The translations under genes were made by a program, and so were the position numbers. Shown here piece by piece: positions 28,047 through 36,987 of a stretch of 64,000 nt of DNA. The number at the start of each line of letters is the position of its first letter. Position 1 is the stretch's first letter. Source of the DNA: Bacillus sp. DNRA2 (GTDB taxonomy: Bacteria; Bacillota; Bacilli; Bacillales; Cytobacillaceae); assembly GCF_012843265.1 (NCBI RefSeq), contig NZ_JABAIT010000013.1, forward strand, positions 1-64,000. The letters run 5' to 3'. The notes under the pieces are model-generated. The model made no database searches, was not told the origin of the DNA, and was given only the letters and a program-made list of their open reading frames with translations.

Positions 28047-30526
28047 TGATAAAAGAGTTCCTCATGAATAACTACTTCCTCGATTTCTTTAATTGGATCA
28101 TTGAAACGTCGATTTCAGCAAGTTTCCTTGTGGTTATGATAATTTTTGTAAAATCAGTATTAAAAAGTAAACTTACACCGAGATGGCATTATCTCCTTTG
28201 GATGATATTAATCGTTAGGATGATATTCCCTTGGTCTCCCATTAGTACAAATGGCATTTATTCATATTTTGTTAAAGGTATTAATGAGAAGGTCTCTATT
28301 CAAACTGAACAGGATATCATATCAAAAAACGCGGACAAACAAGTATTGACTAATTCAAATATAAGCCCGATAAGAGCAGAAACAGCAAGCGATATTCGTA
28401 CATCAAAATCAAGTGTTAAGGATAAGGAAGAAACAAAAGAAAATAGTAACGCAACTGAAAGCGCACCCAGTACAGAAACAAAAAATGAAAGTGTGATTTC
28501 TTCTTATGTAATTGCTTATTTCATTTGGTTAACTGGTACTTTTATGTTTGGCGCCTTAACCTATTTAATTGTTCGAAACTTAAATCATTATATTCAAAAG
28601 CAACCTTCCGTTACTGAAACGCACATTGTCGGGATTTTTGAAGAATGTAAGAAAATTATGGGGGTAAAGAAAAGCATTCCAATATTATTATCTGGAAAAA
28701 TAGCAAGTCCGACAATTCTTGGATTTTTTCGTCCGAAAATTTTGCTAGGAAATGAGTACATATATCAACTTAGTGAACAACAGTTACGACACATTTTCCT
28801 ACACGAACTGGCCCATATTAAACGGAATGACGTAGGCCTAAATTGGGTAATGCATCTATTATTAATCCTCAATTGGTTCAACCCCATTCTATGGTGGGCG
28901 TATATTCGGATGAGAGAGGATCAGGAACTTGCCTGTGACGCTCTTGCGCTTACCGTGATGGATGAAAACGAAAGATTATCTTATGGACGTACAATTATTA
29001 GTCAACTAGAGAGATACGCCAATCATTATCCAGTCCCCAACTTGGCTAACTTTAGTAAAAATAAAAAAAGTATTAAGCGGAGGATTATTTTGATAAAAAA
29101 TTTTGATAAAAAATCTTATCAGTGGTCTTTGTTAGGTGTGTTTGCAGTTGTCATTGTCTCGATTTTTTCGATTCTAAACACGAGTGCAGAAGTTAGAAAT
29201 GAACAGCAGGAAGGGTTTGGAAAAGAGAGTACTGTTGTTCAAAAAGGAAAGGAAGAAGTCGGAAATACCACTATTTATACACCTCCACATCAGGAAGAGG
29301 ATTTCAAGGATATGTCTAAAAACGAAGTAGCACTAAAGCTATTAAACTCAGTCGATTATTTTCATACCATTATTGGAAAGTATGAAACTCATGATGTTTA
29401 TTATGATAATTCAACAAGTACGATTAGTTCCGAATTTCAAATTAGCAATAACGATGTGATAGGGGGATATGAAAAATATGTTAGTATTCCTGATAAAAGC
29501 ACAACTGGATTAAGTGTTCAAACGAATGAAATGTATTATGATGATAAGGCAATTTGGATAGTAAATCCAGATAAACAAATTTATCAAAAAAATATTTATG
29601 ATAGTAAAAGCAAAAAAGAGATTGTGAAACCTGAAGATGTTTTTACGATTAGCCCAAGTAAAATTTACGATTCACAAGACAAATTTAGAGAAAGACCTCC
29701 AGTAGGCATTTTTGCTTATGAAGAAACAGCTAAATATTTGAGATATGCAAACCAATGGAACATTGAAAACCAAAATGAAGAGTTGTTAGGGCATAACACG
29801 ATTGTCCTATTTGGGAAAATTGATAAAAGCATGGAGAATATTATGCAACCACAAGCTGATACTTTTCGTTTTTGGGTTGATAAGGATACTGGATTGTTAT
29901 TAAAACGTGAACTTTACAATTCTAGTGGAGAAATTATTAGCTATTTTCATCCAGAGGTTTTCAAAGTAAATGTACCAATTGACCCAAAAAACTTCGTACC
30001 ATCTTTAGAAGGCTATCAGGAATGGAAAATCGGAGGGCCTCATTATAAAGATCCAAAAGAGAAGGAAATTAAAGTTATTGAGAATGCCGAGTCAAACAAG
30101 GAAGAAGTTGATCAAGTAGTCCAATCACTACGAACAAAATTCCCAGCATTATATCAATTCACAAATCCTGATTTTCAACTTTTCTCAGCCAGTATGGAAA
30201 AGTATATAGATGATTATCATGCGTATTTTGTCTATTATTATAATAAGGATGTTGAAATAAATACTACAGCCCGCGTGATTTATGTAAGATCGTATCAAAA
30301 AAATACAGTTGTAAGATCAACAGGAGATTTTGCAACAAATAGAGGAAAAAAACTCGATGCTTTCACGATTAATGGGATAAAGTGGAGTGTATTTGAAGTG
30401 AAAAATACTCCGGATTTTCACTTTGTTGGGCGTTCTGGGGATTATAAATATGAAATGGTCGTACAAGGAATATCATTACCGGAAATGAAAGACCTCCTAA
30501 AATCATTTGAAAAGAGTCCTAAGTAA
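28046..30526 (+). CDS. BlaR1-like M56 metallopeptidase with a non-PBP sensor domain
   Basis: An 826-residue membrane protein. Residues about 1-370 form the BlaR1/MecR1-type zinc peptidase with several membrane helices and the HELAH motif (about residue 253, in FLHELAHIKRNDV), plus the downstream EDQELACDALAL metal ligand. One further membrane helix is near 365 (SLLGVFAVVIVSIFSIL). The extracellular C-terminus, about 450 residues, has no penicillin-binding motifs. It looks instead like a LolA/RseB-like beta domain followed by a DUF4367-like end (ISLPEMKDLLKSFEK). So it may sense lipid, wall or protein stress rather than beta-lactams. It should transmit the signal by cleaving the BlaI-like repressor. 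Confidence 0.85.
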   Translation: MIKEFLMNNYFLDFFNWIIETSISASFLVVMIIFVKSVLKSKLTPRWHYLLWMILIVRMIFPWSPISTNGIYSYFVKGINEKVSIQTEQDIISKNADKQVLTNSNISPIRAETASDIRTSKSSVKDKEETKENSNATESAPSTETKNESVISSYVIAYFIWLTGTFMFGALTYLIVRNLNHYIQKQPSVTETHIVGIFEECKKIMGVKKSIPILLSGKIASPTILGFFRPKILLGNEYIYQLSEQQLRHIFLHELAHIKRNDVGLNWVMHLLLILNWFNPILWWAYIRMREDQELACDALALTVMDENERLSYGRTIISQLERYANHYPVPNLANFSKNKKSIKRRIILIKNFDKKSYQWSLLGVFAVVIVSIFSILNTSAEVRNEQQEGFGKESTVVQKGKEEVGNTTIYTPPHQEEDFKDMSKNEVALKLLNSVDYFHTIIGKYETHDVYYDNSTSTISSEFQISNNDVIGGYEKYVSIPDKSTTGLSVQTNEMYYDDKAIWIVNPDKQIYQKNIYDSKSKKEIVKPEDVFTISPSKIYDSQDKFRERPPVGIFAYEETAKYLRYANQWNIENQNEELLGHNTIVLFGKIDKSMENIMQPQADTFRFWVDKDTGLLLKRELYNSSGEIISYFHPEVFKVNVPIDPKNFVPSLEGYQEWKIGGPHYKDPKEKEIKVIENAESNKEEVDQVVQSLRTKFPALYQFTNPDFQLFSASMEKYIDDYHAYFVYYYNKDVEINTTARVIYVRSYQKNTVVRSTGDFATNRGKKLDAFTINGIKWSVFEVKNTPDFHFVGRSGDYKYEMVVQGISLPEMKDLLKSFEKSPK

Positions 30527-30610
30527 TTCAATAAATTGGTTAACAGTTAACAACTAAATCAATTTGCAAAATTAGACAATCTAAACTGTTAAAATATAGT
30601 ATTGATTTAA

Positions 30611-30651
30611 GGCAGATTATCCTGGTTACTAGGATGATCTGCCATTTTTTT
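30611..30651 (+). terminator. Terminator of the BlaI/M56 operon
   Basis: GGCAGAT-T-ATCCT pairs with AGGAT-G-ATCTGCC around GGTTACT, followed by AT7. Confidence 0.9.
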
Positions 30652-30654
30652 AAG

Positions 30655-31023
30655 TTAAAAGGGCAGGTCATCAAAAGGTATGGAAGCTTTGGCTAATTTA
30701 TTAACCTCCTCGGTGATATCCTTTTCGTTATTCCAAATCACCTTTTCAATCAAAGTGGTCCGGTAGCCAGTGTCCTTTTTTATTTGTTGAATCCATTGAT
30801 AAGCCAACTGTGGAATCTCTGTTTCCCTATAAACTTTAAAATCCCCTCCACAACTACAACGATTCCCATCTATATTTAAATTTAGCTGTAAGTTGATATT
30901 CATAATGAAAAAATTCCACTCCTTATCTTTTTGAATTATACACGAACAAACTTTCGCATGTCCATTATTGAATTCTTTATCTTTTTTTCTGATCTTAGAA
31001 TGATGAATGGTGGCTTTTTCCAC
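30655..31023 (-). CDS. Hypothetical protein
   Basis: A 122-residue protein of unknown family. It contains a CSCGGDF element near the middle and a conserved-looking C-terminus ending ASIPFDDLPF. The start is GTG at 31021-31023, with AGAGGAA six bases upstream. A later ATG (residue 41) has no spaced ribosome site. No membrane segment or signal peptide. It is convergent with the BlaI/M56 operon and shares its terminator region. Confidence 0.6.
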   Translation of the reverse strand: MEKATIHHSKIRKKDKEFNNGHAKVCSCIIQKDKEWNFFIMNINLQLNLNIDGNRCSCGGDFKVYRETEIPQLAYQWIQQIKKDTGYRTTLIEKVIWNNEKDITEEVNKLAKASIPFDDLPF

Positions 31024-31184
31024 AAAATTCCTCTAAAAAATTTACACCTGCAATAATCGGGAGTAGTATTAAAGTGTAGATTATTAGAAATTTCTCAGCC
31101 TCTGATTATCTATCATGCTGGAGTGAGATTCATGGAGCAGCTGGTTTTCTGCTTTATTTATCGGATCAATGGAGGGCAAAAACA

Positions 31185-34028
31185 ATGAGTGAAATTCGTG
31201 AAAGGCCTAAAATAAATAGCTTAAAAGGTAATGTGTTGAATGCTGAACAAATCATTTCAAAACTCATACCACAACAGGTATTTGAGGAGTTAAAAACTAG
31301 TCCAGGTGGTCTTTCAGTAGAGGAAGCTAGAAAAAGGCTTTTGCACTATGGAAAAAATACGATTAAGGAAAAGCCAGGAAAACCGCTTTATCAGCAGTTT
31401 TTAGCCAATTTTACAAGTTTAATGGCAATTTTGTTGTGGTTTAGCGGTGGAATTGCCTTCATTGCCAAAATGCCAGAATTAGGCGTTGCTGTTTGGTGTG
31501 TAAATTTGATTAATGGTGTTTTTAGCTTTATTCAAGAATATAGAGCAGGAAAGGCGACTGAGGCATTAAAAGGAATGCTTGCCTCATATGCTCGGGTCAT
31601 TCGGGATGGGAAGGAAGCGCAAATTGTTACGGATGAACTTGTTCCTGGGGATGTAATCCTCCTAGAGGAAGGCGATAAAATTTCGGCAGATGCTCGATTA
31701 ATAAAGTCTAGCGATTTACAAATCAATCAATCTGCGCTAACCGGTGAGTCTAATCCTGTCCGAAAATTTGCTGATGCCATATATCGGGATGATTTAACCG
31801 GTTTTGAAACTTCTAATCTAATTTTTACCGGAAGTACCGTTTCAAGTGGTTCTGGCCAAGCTGTAGTGATAAAAACAGGGATGGAAACAGAATTTGGAAA
31901 AATTGCAACGTTAACGCAAAATGTTGTCCATGAACTAAGCCCTTTGCAAAAGGAACTTAACCGATTGACAAAGCAAATCTCAATCATTGCTCTTGGATTT
32001 GGCGTAGCCTTCTTTTTGTTAGCAATTTTTCTTGTGAAAAATCCAATTGCTGAATCATTTATTTTTGCCCTTGGAATGATTGTTGCGTTTATTCCAGAGG
32101 GTCTTTCGCCAACTGTTACATTGGCGTTAGCACAAGGTGTGCAGCGGATGGTGAAGAAAAATGCACTTGTAAAAAATCTTTCTGCTGTTGAAACACTAGG
32201 ATGTACCTCAGTTATCTGTACAGATAAAACAGGAACTTTAACCCAGAATGAGATGACGGTTAATCATATTTGGCTTCCTGACAAAGAATTGGAGGTAACT
32301 GGAACTGGTTATGCACCTAAGGGAAGTATTCTTTTTCAAGGTGAAGTAATCTCGGCTGAGTCAAGCACTGCATTAAGAATGATTTTAACAGCTGCAAGTC
32401 TTTGTAGTAATGCCAGGGTTATACCACCAAACGAAGAGCATCGCACCTATACCGTGCTTGGCGATCCTACTGAAGCTTGCTTAGGTGTTGTTGCAGAAAA
32501 AGCAGGAATACGAGCAGATGAGATAGCAAAACTATTTCCACGCATTCGTGAATTACACTTTGATTCGAGAAGAAAAAGAATGACAACAATTCATCAATTA
32601 CCAGAGCCTGTTAATGGAAAAAATCGGGTTGCCTATACAAAGGGAGCACCTAAAGAATTAATTGAATTGTGTAGCTCAGTGTTCATCGATGGTAAAATCT
32701 CTCCGATTACAGATGAAATGAAGCAAACGGCACTTGCAGCAAATGATGAGTATGCTCGGCAAGGTTTGCGAGTATTAGCAGTTGCCGTACGGTATCTCGG
32801 TGGAGATGAACAAGCTGTTCCAGCTAGTTTAAGTGCCTATACACCTGAGTTAATCGAGGAAGACATGATGTTTGTTGGTTTTGTTGTGATGGCTGACCCG
32901 CCACGAGCGGAAGTAGCCGAGGCAGTTGCGAAAGCTCATAAAGCTGGAATTAGAATTGTCATGATTACTGGAGATTATGGCTTAACTGCAGAGAGCATTG
33001 CTAAACGGATTGGTATTGTTGTAGGTGAGCATCCGCGAGTAATTTCTGGAATCGAATTAGAAAACATGACAGATGAAGAGCTAAAGAGTGCATTAAAGGG
33101 TGAAGTAATTTTTGCTCGTGTTGCACCAGAACAAAAATACCGAGTAGTTGAAAATTTACAAAAAATGGGGGAAATCGTCGCGGTGACTGGTGATGGAGTG
33201 AACGATGCTCCTGCTTTGAAAAGAGCGGATATAGGCGTTGCCATGGGGATTTCAGGAACAGATGTGGCAAAAGAAGCAGCCGATATGATTTTAACCGATG
33301 ATAATTTTGCCTCAATAGTCCACGCGGTTGAACAAGGGCGTGCTGTATACAATAATATCCGTAAATTTTTACTCTATATTTTAAACAGTAATATGCCAGA
33401 GGCTGTTCCATCAGCATTCTTTCTTGTCTCCAAAGGAGCAATCCCTTTGCCATTAACAATTATGCAAATTTTATTTGTGGATTTGGGAACTGATTTAATT
33501 CCGGCACTTGGCTTGGGATCTGAAGAACCAGAAAAAAATATTATGAACAAACCTCCACGGAATTTAAATGAACCACTATTGAATAAACGCATTATCTTGA
33601 AGGCATTTTGCTGGTATGGGGTTTTAGCTTCGGTGGTTTCAATGTTTGCTTATTTCTTTGTAAACTACATCAATGGCTATTCAATGGGAAATTTAGCAAA
33701 AGAAGGCAGTGATATTTATATTATTGCAACAACTATGACATTGGCAGGAATTGTTTTTAGTCAAATTGGAGCAGTTATGAATTGTCGGACAGAAAATGAA
33801 TCTGTTTTTAAAAAAGGTTTATGGAAAAATCGGACGATCAACCTAGGCATTATTACAGAAATCATATTTCTCATGATCATTATGTATGTGCCAATTTTAC
33901 AATCTGCGTTTGGAACGAAACCAATTCAGATGAAAGACTGGTTATTCCTTATTTGCGTTCCACCAATAATTTTGGCAATTGAGGAATTTCGTAAAGCAAT
34001 TTCCAGAAAACGGGCTCGAACGATGTAA
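31185..34028 (+). CDS. Type IIC (Na,K-ATPase-like) cation-transporting P-type ATPase
   Basis: A 947-residue P-type ATPase. Order: N-terminal cation-ATPase domain (EARKRLLHYGKNTI), actuator loop TGES (about 185), PEGL in TM4 (IPEGLSPTVT), phosphorylation motif DKTGT (about 346), nucleotide-binding domain, GDGVND (about 669), and C-terminal helices. Transport helices TM5-TM6 read SNMPEAVPSAFFLV and DLGTDLIPALGLGSEEPE (about 765). These match animal Na,K- and H,K-ATPases (SNIPE, DLGTD, EQAE) rather than SERCA-type calcium pumps (NLVTDGLPA). So Na+ and/or K+ is the likely cargo. There is no beta-subunit gene. Two TrkA/RCK genes follow in the same operon, a strong hint of K+ or NAD control. Confidence 0.9.
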   Translation: MSEIRERPKINSLKGNVLNAEQIISKLIPQQVFEELKTSPGGLSVEEARKRLLHYGKNTIKEKPGKPLYQQFLANFTSLMAILLWFSGGIAFIAKMPELGVAVWCVNLINGVFSFIQEYRAGKATEALKGMLASYARVIRDGKEAQIVTDELVPGDVILLEEGDKISADARLIKSSDLQINQSALTGESNPVRKFADAIYRDDLTGFETSNLIFTGSTVSSGSGQAVVIKTGMETEFGKIATLTQNVVHELSPLQKELNRLTKQISIIALGFGVAFFLLAIFLVKNPIAESFIFALGMIVAFIPEGLSPTVTLALAQGVQRMVKKNALVKNLSAVETLGCTSVICTDKTGTLTQNEMTVNHIWLPDKELEVTGTGYAPKGSILFQGEVISAESSTALRMILTAASLCSNARVIPPNEEHRTYTVLGDPTEACLGVVAEKAGIRADEIAKLFPRIRELHFDSRRKRMTTIHQLPEPVNGKNRVAYTKGAPKELIELCSSVFIDGKISPITDEMKQTALAANDEYARQGLRVLAVAVRYLGGDEQAVPASLSAYTPELIEEDMMFVGFVVMADPPRAEVAEAVAKAHKAGIRIVMITGDYGLTAESIAKRIGIVVGEHPRVISGIELENMTDEELKSALKGEVIFARVAPEQKYRVVENLQKMGEIVAVTGDGVNDAPALKRADIGVAMGISGTDVAKEAADMILTDDNFASIVHAVEQGRAVYNNIRKFLLYILNSNMPEAVPSAFFLVSKGAIPLPLTIMQILFVDLGTDLIPALGLGSEEPEKNIMNKPPRNLNEPLLNKRIILKAFCWYGVLASVVSMFAYFFVNYINGYSMGNLAKEGSDIYIIATTMTLAGIVFSQIGAVMNCRTENESVFKKGLWKNRTINLGIITEIIFLMIIMYVPILQSAFGTKPIQMKDWLFLICVPPIILAIEEFRKAISRKRARTM

Positions 34029-34056
34029 TTCTAAAAAAGGGGAAAGAGTGAAAAAT

Positions 34057-34701
34057 ATGAAGTCCATAATTGTTGGATGTAGTCATATGGGTGCTGGATT
34101 GGCAATGAATTTACAAACAAAAGGGCATGAAGTCACCATCATTGACCGCGACAAGGATGCTTTCAAAAAATTACCCCAAGTGTTTCATGGTCAAACGGTT
34201 GTTGGTTTTGCCATAGATAAACGAATTTTGGAATCTGTACAAATTCATTTGGCTGATGCTGTTATAACCTGTACAGATAATGATGAGACGAATGCTTTGC
34301 TTGCAAGAATTGCAAAGAATCAATATCACGTTCCACGAGTAATCGCTAGAATTTACGATCCACGTAAGGCTGTTATTTATCAAAGCTTTGGCATTCAAAC
34401 AATTTCCCCCATTACATGGGGAATCCAAAGGAGCACTGAATTGCTGAGCTATAACCAATTAGACAGCATTTGGATTGCTGATAACGGTAATGTCGAAATG
34501 ATACGCGTAGATGCTCCAACATTATTGATTGGTCATCCAGTCCGAGATATATCAAGCTTAGGAGAAATAAAAGTGGTGACGATTACCAGACAAAATAAAT
34601 CGTTCATACCTATTTCTGGAACGCTTATTGAAGCCCACGATGTTTTATATTTAGTTGTTGCCACTTCTGCATTACATAAGCTAAAAGCGATGTTGGGATG
34701 A
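34057..34701 (+). CDS. TrkA/RCK-type NAD-binding regulatory protein 1
   Basis: About 214 residues with a TrkA_N Rossmann domain (residues 1-120) and a TrkA_C ligand domain (about 135-214). The glycine loop reads GCSHMGAG, where the middle Gly of the usual GxGxxG is Ser; nucleotide binding may be altered. A conserved Asp (IIDRD) ends the second strand. It starts 29 bases after the P-type ATPase stop. ATG 34057 is preferred; GTG 34048 is possible. Such RCK proteins normally gate K+ channels or Ktr/Trk transporters. Here the only transporter in the operon is a P-type ATPase. Confidence 0.88.
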   Translation: MKSIIVGCSHMGAGLAMNLQTKGHEVTIIDRDKDAFKKLPQVFHGQTVVGFAIDKRILESVQIHLADAVITCTDNDETNALLARIAKNQYHVPRVIARIYDPRKAVIYQSFGIQTISPITWGIQRSTELLSYNQLDSIWIADNGNVEMIRVDAPTLLIGHPVRDISSLGEIKVVTITRQNKSFIPISGTLIEAHDVLYLVVATSALHKLKAMLG

Positions 34702-34716
34702 GGGGAGGTTAGGCAG

Positions 34717-35385
34717 ATGAATGTGATTATAGTCGGAGGAGGTCAAGCGGGTTCGCATATCGGACACCTATTGTTACATCATAACATCAATGTTAAATTT
34801 ATCGAATCTCAAGAACTCCGATGTGAAAAATTAACAAGCGAGTTTTCGACTGCAGCAGTGATATTAGGAAGTGGTACCAATCCTGACACCCTTGAAGCAG
34901 CAGGTGTTGAGGAAGCAGATGTCATATTGGCTGTAACCGGCAGTGATGAGGTTAATCTTGTGGCATCGACTATTGCCAAGTTTGAGTTTGCGATTCCACG
35001 TGTCGTGGCCCGGGTGAACAATCCTAATAATTCGTGGCTTTATAATGCAGAAATGGGAGTAGATGTTTCGATAAACCAATCAGATTTACTTGCACAAATG
35101 GTGGTTAGCGAAATGGATATGGACCATATCTCAACCTTGCTGAAATTAAATCGCGGTAACCTATCGATTGCCAAGGTCAATGTGAATGCAAATTCAAAAG
35201 CTATTGCTCATTCAATTAAGGAGTTAAACATTCCTGCAAAATGTGTCTTGATTGCCATATTGCGAGATGAGGAACGCGTAATAATCCCAAGAGGAGACAC
35301 TGTCATTGAAGCAAATGATTATATTTTGTTGCTAAGTGACGAAAGTACGAAAGAAGAATTGAATGCGATTTTTGTTGATGAATGA
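34717..35385 (+). CDS. TrkA/RCK-type NAD-binding regulatory protein 2
   Basis: A 222-residue paralogue of the preceding gene with a canonical glycine loop (GGGQAGSHIG), an acidic residue at the end of the second strand (FIESQ), and a C-terminal TrkA_C domain (residues about 140-222). It starts 16 bases after the first RCK gene, ATG after GGGGAGG. The two proteins probably form a hetero-octameric ring or paired halves, as in TrkA where one chain carries two RCK units. It closes the ATPase operon. Confidence 0.88.
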   Translation: MNVIIVGGGQAGSHIGHLLLHHNINVKFIESQELRCEKLTSEFSTAAVILGSGTNPDTLEAAGVEEADVILAVTGSDEVNLVASTIAKFEFAIPRVVARVNNPNNSWLYNAEMGVDVSINQSDLLAQMVVSEMDMDHISTLLKLNRGNLSIAKVNVNANSKAIAHSIKELNIPAKCVLIAILRDEERVIIPRGDTVIEANDYILLLSDESTKEELNAIFVDE

Positions 35386-35524
35386 GGTATGTTGATAAAG
35401 TAAGCTTTTTACTCTGGAATTTGCGTTTTTATTTTCAATTTACAATAGATTCACTATAATGAAATTAGTGGGATGTCGCTGACTTTTGGGGGAAAAATTA
35501 AATGAATACAGGTGGGTGAGAGAA

Positions 35525-35785
35525 ATGGGTATTCTTTTTGTTGAAAAGCAAAAAGTATGGGTTAATATTGATCATCCAACCAAGAGATTTTCCTTACATA
35601 AAGTGTGTATCTTTACAGAAAAAATGACCGAAACCCCCTTTAAAGGTGTAGGAACATTGAAGCGGGATGGAGGGTGGTTGCAGATGAAGAATCTACAAGC
35701 AGCTGAACAGCTTTACGCTGACAAGTATTCGAATTATCAGTTCATTAATCACTGTATTCCAGCTCATGGGAAAAAGGTTGTTTAA
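35525..35785 (+). CDS. Hypothetical small protein
   Basis: About 86 residues, beginning MGILFVEKQKVWVNIDHPTK and ending HGKKVV, without recognisable domain, signal or membrane segment. The start at 35525 follows GGTGGGTGAG; an upstream ATG at 35486 would run through that ribosome site. A TATAAT hexamer lies at 35455-35460. It is followed seven bases later by a zinc-ribbon gene, so the two form one operon. Confidence 0.6.
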   Translation: MGILFVEKQKVWVNIDHPTKRFSLHKVCIFTEKMTETPFKGVGTLKRDGGWLQMKNLQAAEQLYADKYSNYQFINHCIPAHGKKVV

Positions 35786-35791
35786 CTGGGA

Positions 35792-36169
35792 GTGAAAAAC
35801 ATGTTTATAGAAAGTGTTTGTCCGAAATGTGGTGAGATTACCAACATGGAGCATCATGGAGAAAGTGTTATAGTTGTTAACTGTAAGCACAAACACGTTT
35901 ATGATCACGTTGTAATCCCTTATTCTAGAACAGCAGAATTGAAAAATGATAAGTTACATCTGCTGGAGGAAATGATTGTCGAGAAGAAATTTCAACGAAT
36001 GAGCGATAGATCGACGATTTGTCTATTAATCTTTGAAAACGGTTATGAAGTGGAAGGGCGATCCACTGTTAAAAATAGTGAAAATTTCCATCTGGTGATT
36101 GGAAAAGATAAGGCCTATGAACATGCTTTAAAAAGAGCGCTAGAAGCATTCGGTGCTTATTTAGTATAA
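35792..36169 (+). CDS. Zinc-ribbon plus Gp49-like domain protein
   Basis: A 125-residue protein. The N-terminus has CPKCG and a later NCKHKH, compatible with a zinc ribbon. The C-terminal half (FENGYEVEGRSTV to AYEHALKRALEAFGAYLV) resembles the Gp49-like phage family domain, including the GKDKAYEHAL helix. The family has no known role, and this stand-alone chromosomal version is not in a prophage context. GTG start at 35792 behind TGGGAG; ATG at 35801 is the alternative. Confidence 0.6.
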   Translation: MKNMFIESVCPKCGEITNMEHHGESVIVVNCKHKHVYDHVVIPYSRTAELKNDKLHLLEEMIVEKKFQRMSDRSTICLLIFENGYEVEGRSTVKNSENFHLVIGKDKAYEHALKRALEAFGAYLV

Positions 36170-36185
36170 ATCAAGACAATTAGAC

Positions 36186-36212
36186 AGACCTATTCTTCAG
36201 AAGAATAGGTCT
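36186..36212. terminator. Hairpin after the Gp49-like gene
   Basis: AGACCTATTCTT-CAG-AAGAATAGGTCT is a perfect 12-bp stem followed by ATTTCGTG and then T6 a few bases later. Confidence 0.75.
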
Positions 36213-36321
36213 ATTTCGTGTTTTTTGTTTCAGAAAATATAGAAAAATTAGAAAAATCTTATTTATTTTTAACTAATAATGTTATAAGATTTTCTTATAT
36301 ATCGAAATAAGGGGGATTTTT

Positions 36322-36927
36322 GTGACCTGGCTTTTTGTATTTTTACTATTTAGTTCTTTTTTGCTAGGACTATTTAATGCACCGATGTGGATGATCTTTG
36401 TTGTCTTCGTCTTATTTATTGGCGGAGTGATGTACTTGAGCTTATATCCAGTATTATATGAAAAAAAGGTTGATAAAATATTAAAGTTTTTACAAAAATC
36501 AAAGAATGCACATAATCAATTCCTTTATTATCTATATCATGGGAATTTGGATAAAGCTGCAAAAGCTGTAAAAGAAATTAAAAATGAACAGCTTCAATAT
36601 TATGCTAAATTAGCATTATTGGATCAACAAAAAAAGCTGATGGAAGGCAAAACCTATCTTTCTAAGCTGAAAAACGGTGAGTATAAGGCCTATTATAGTG
36701 CGGCAATTGCTCTTGAAGAAGGGAATTTTCAAGAATATCAAGAGAATCTATCATCAGTAAAAGATCAACTGAATCGTTCATTTTTATTAATCGAAGAGAA
36801 AGTTCGTGCTGGCGAAACGCAGCAAGCTATGAATACACTAGATAGTCTTATTAGGAAATTAAGAGGCTTGAAATTATTGTCAGCAGTTCAGTACAAAAGG
36901 GAAATTGAACAACGGAGAGTAGGATGA
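36322..36927 (+). CDS. Membrane-anchored helical hypothetical protein
   Basis: A 201-residue protein with two N-terminal membrane helices (residues about 2-18 and 22-45), then a cytoplasmic all-helical domain rich in Lys, Glu and Gln, with repeated patterns such as GNLDKAAKAVKEIKNEQLQYYAKLALL and YYSAAIALEEGNFQEY. These look like weak TPR-like helical pairs. No catalytic motif. GTG start at 36322 after GGGGGA. Monocistronic. Function unknown; scaffolding at the membrane is only a guess. Confidence 0.65.
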   Translation: MTWLFVFLLFSSFLLGLFNAPMWMIFVVFVLFIGGVMYLSLYPVLYEKKVDKILKFLQKSKNAHNQFLYYLYHGNLDKAAKAVKEIKNEQLQYYAKLALLDQQKKLMEGKTYLSKLKNGEYKAYYSAAIALEEGNFQEYQENLSSVKDQLNRSFLLIEEKVRAGETQQAMNTLDSLIRKLRGLKLLSAVQYKREIEQRRVG

Positions 36928-36928
36928 A

Positions 36929-36975
36929 GGAGTGGTTATTCTGGTGTTTTATCAGAGTAACCGCTCCTGATTTTT
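36929..36975. terminator. Terminator between convergent genes
   Basis: GGAGTGGTTA (from 36929) pairs with TAACCGCTCC (to 36967) with an inner TCTG/CAGA stem, followed by TGATTTTTAT. Confidence 0.7.
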
Positions 36976-36987
36976 ATTTCAAAATTA

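Noticed and set aside
27645-30526. Beta-lactam resistance (bla) operon
   Set aside because: The receptor has no penicillin-binding sensor domain and no beta-lactamase gene is in the window.
32975-33459. Minus-strand frames opposite the P-type ATPase
   Set aside because: They mirror conserved ATPase motifs (GDGVND region) and have no start signals.
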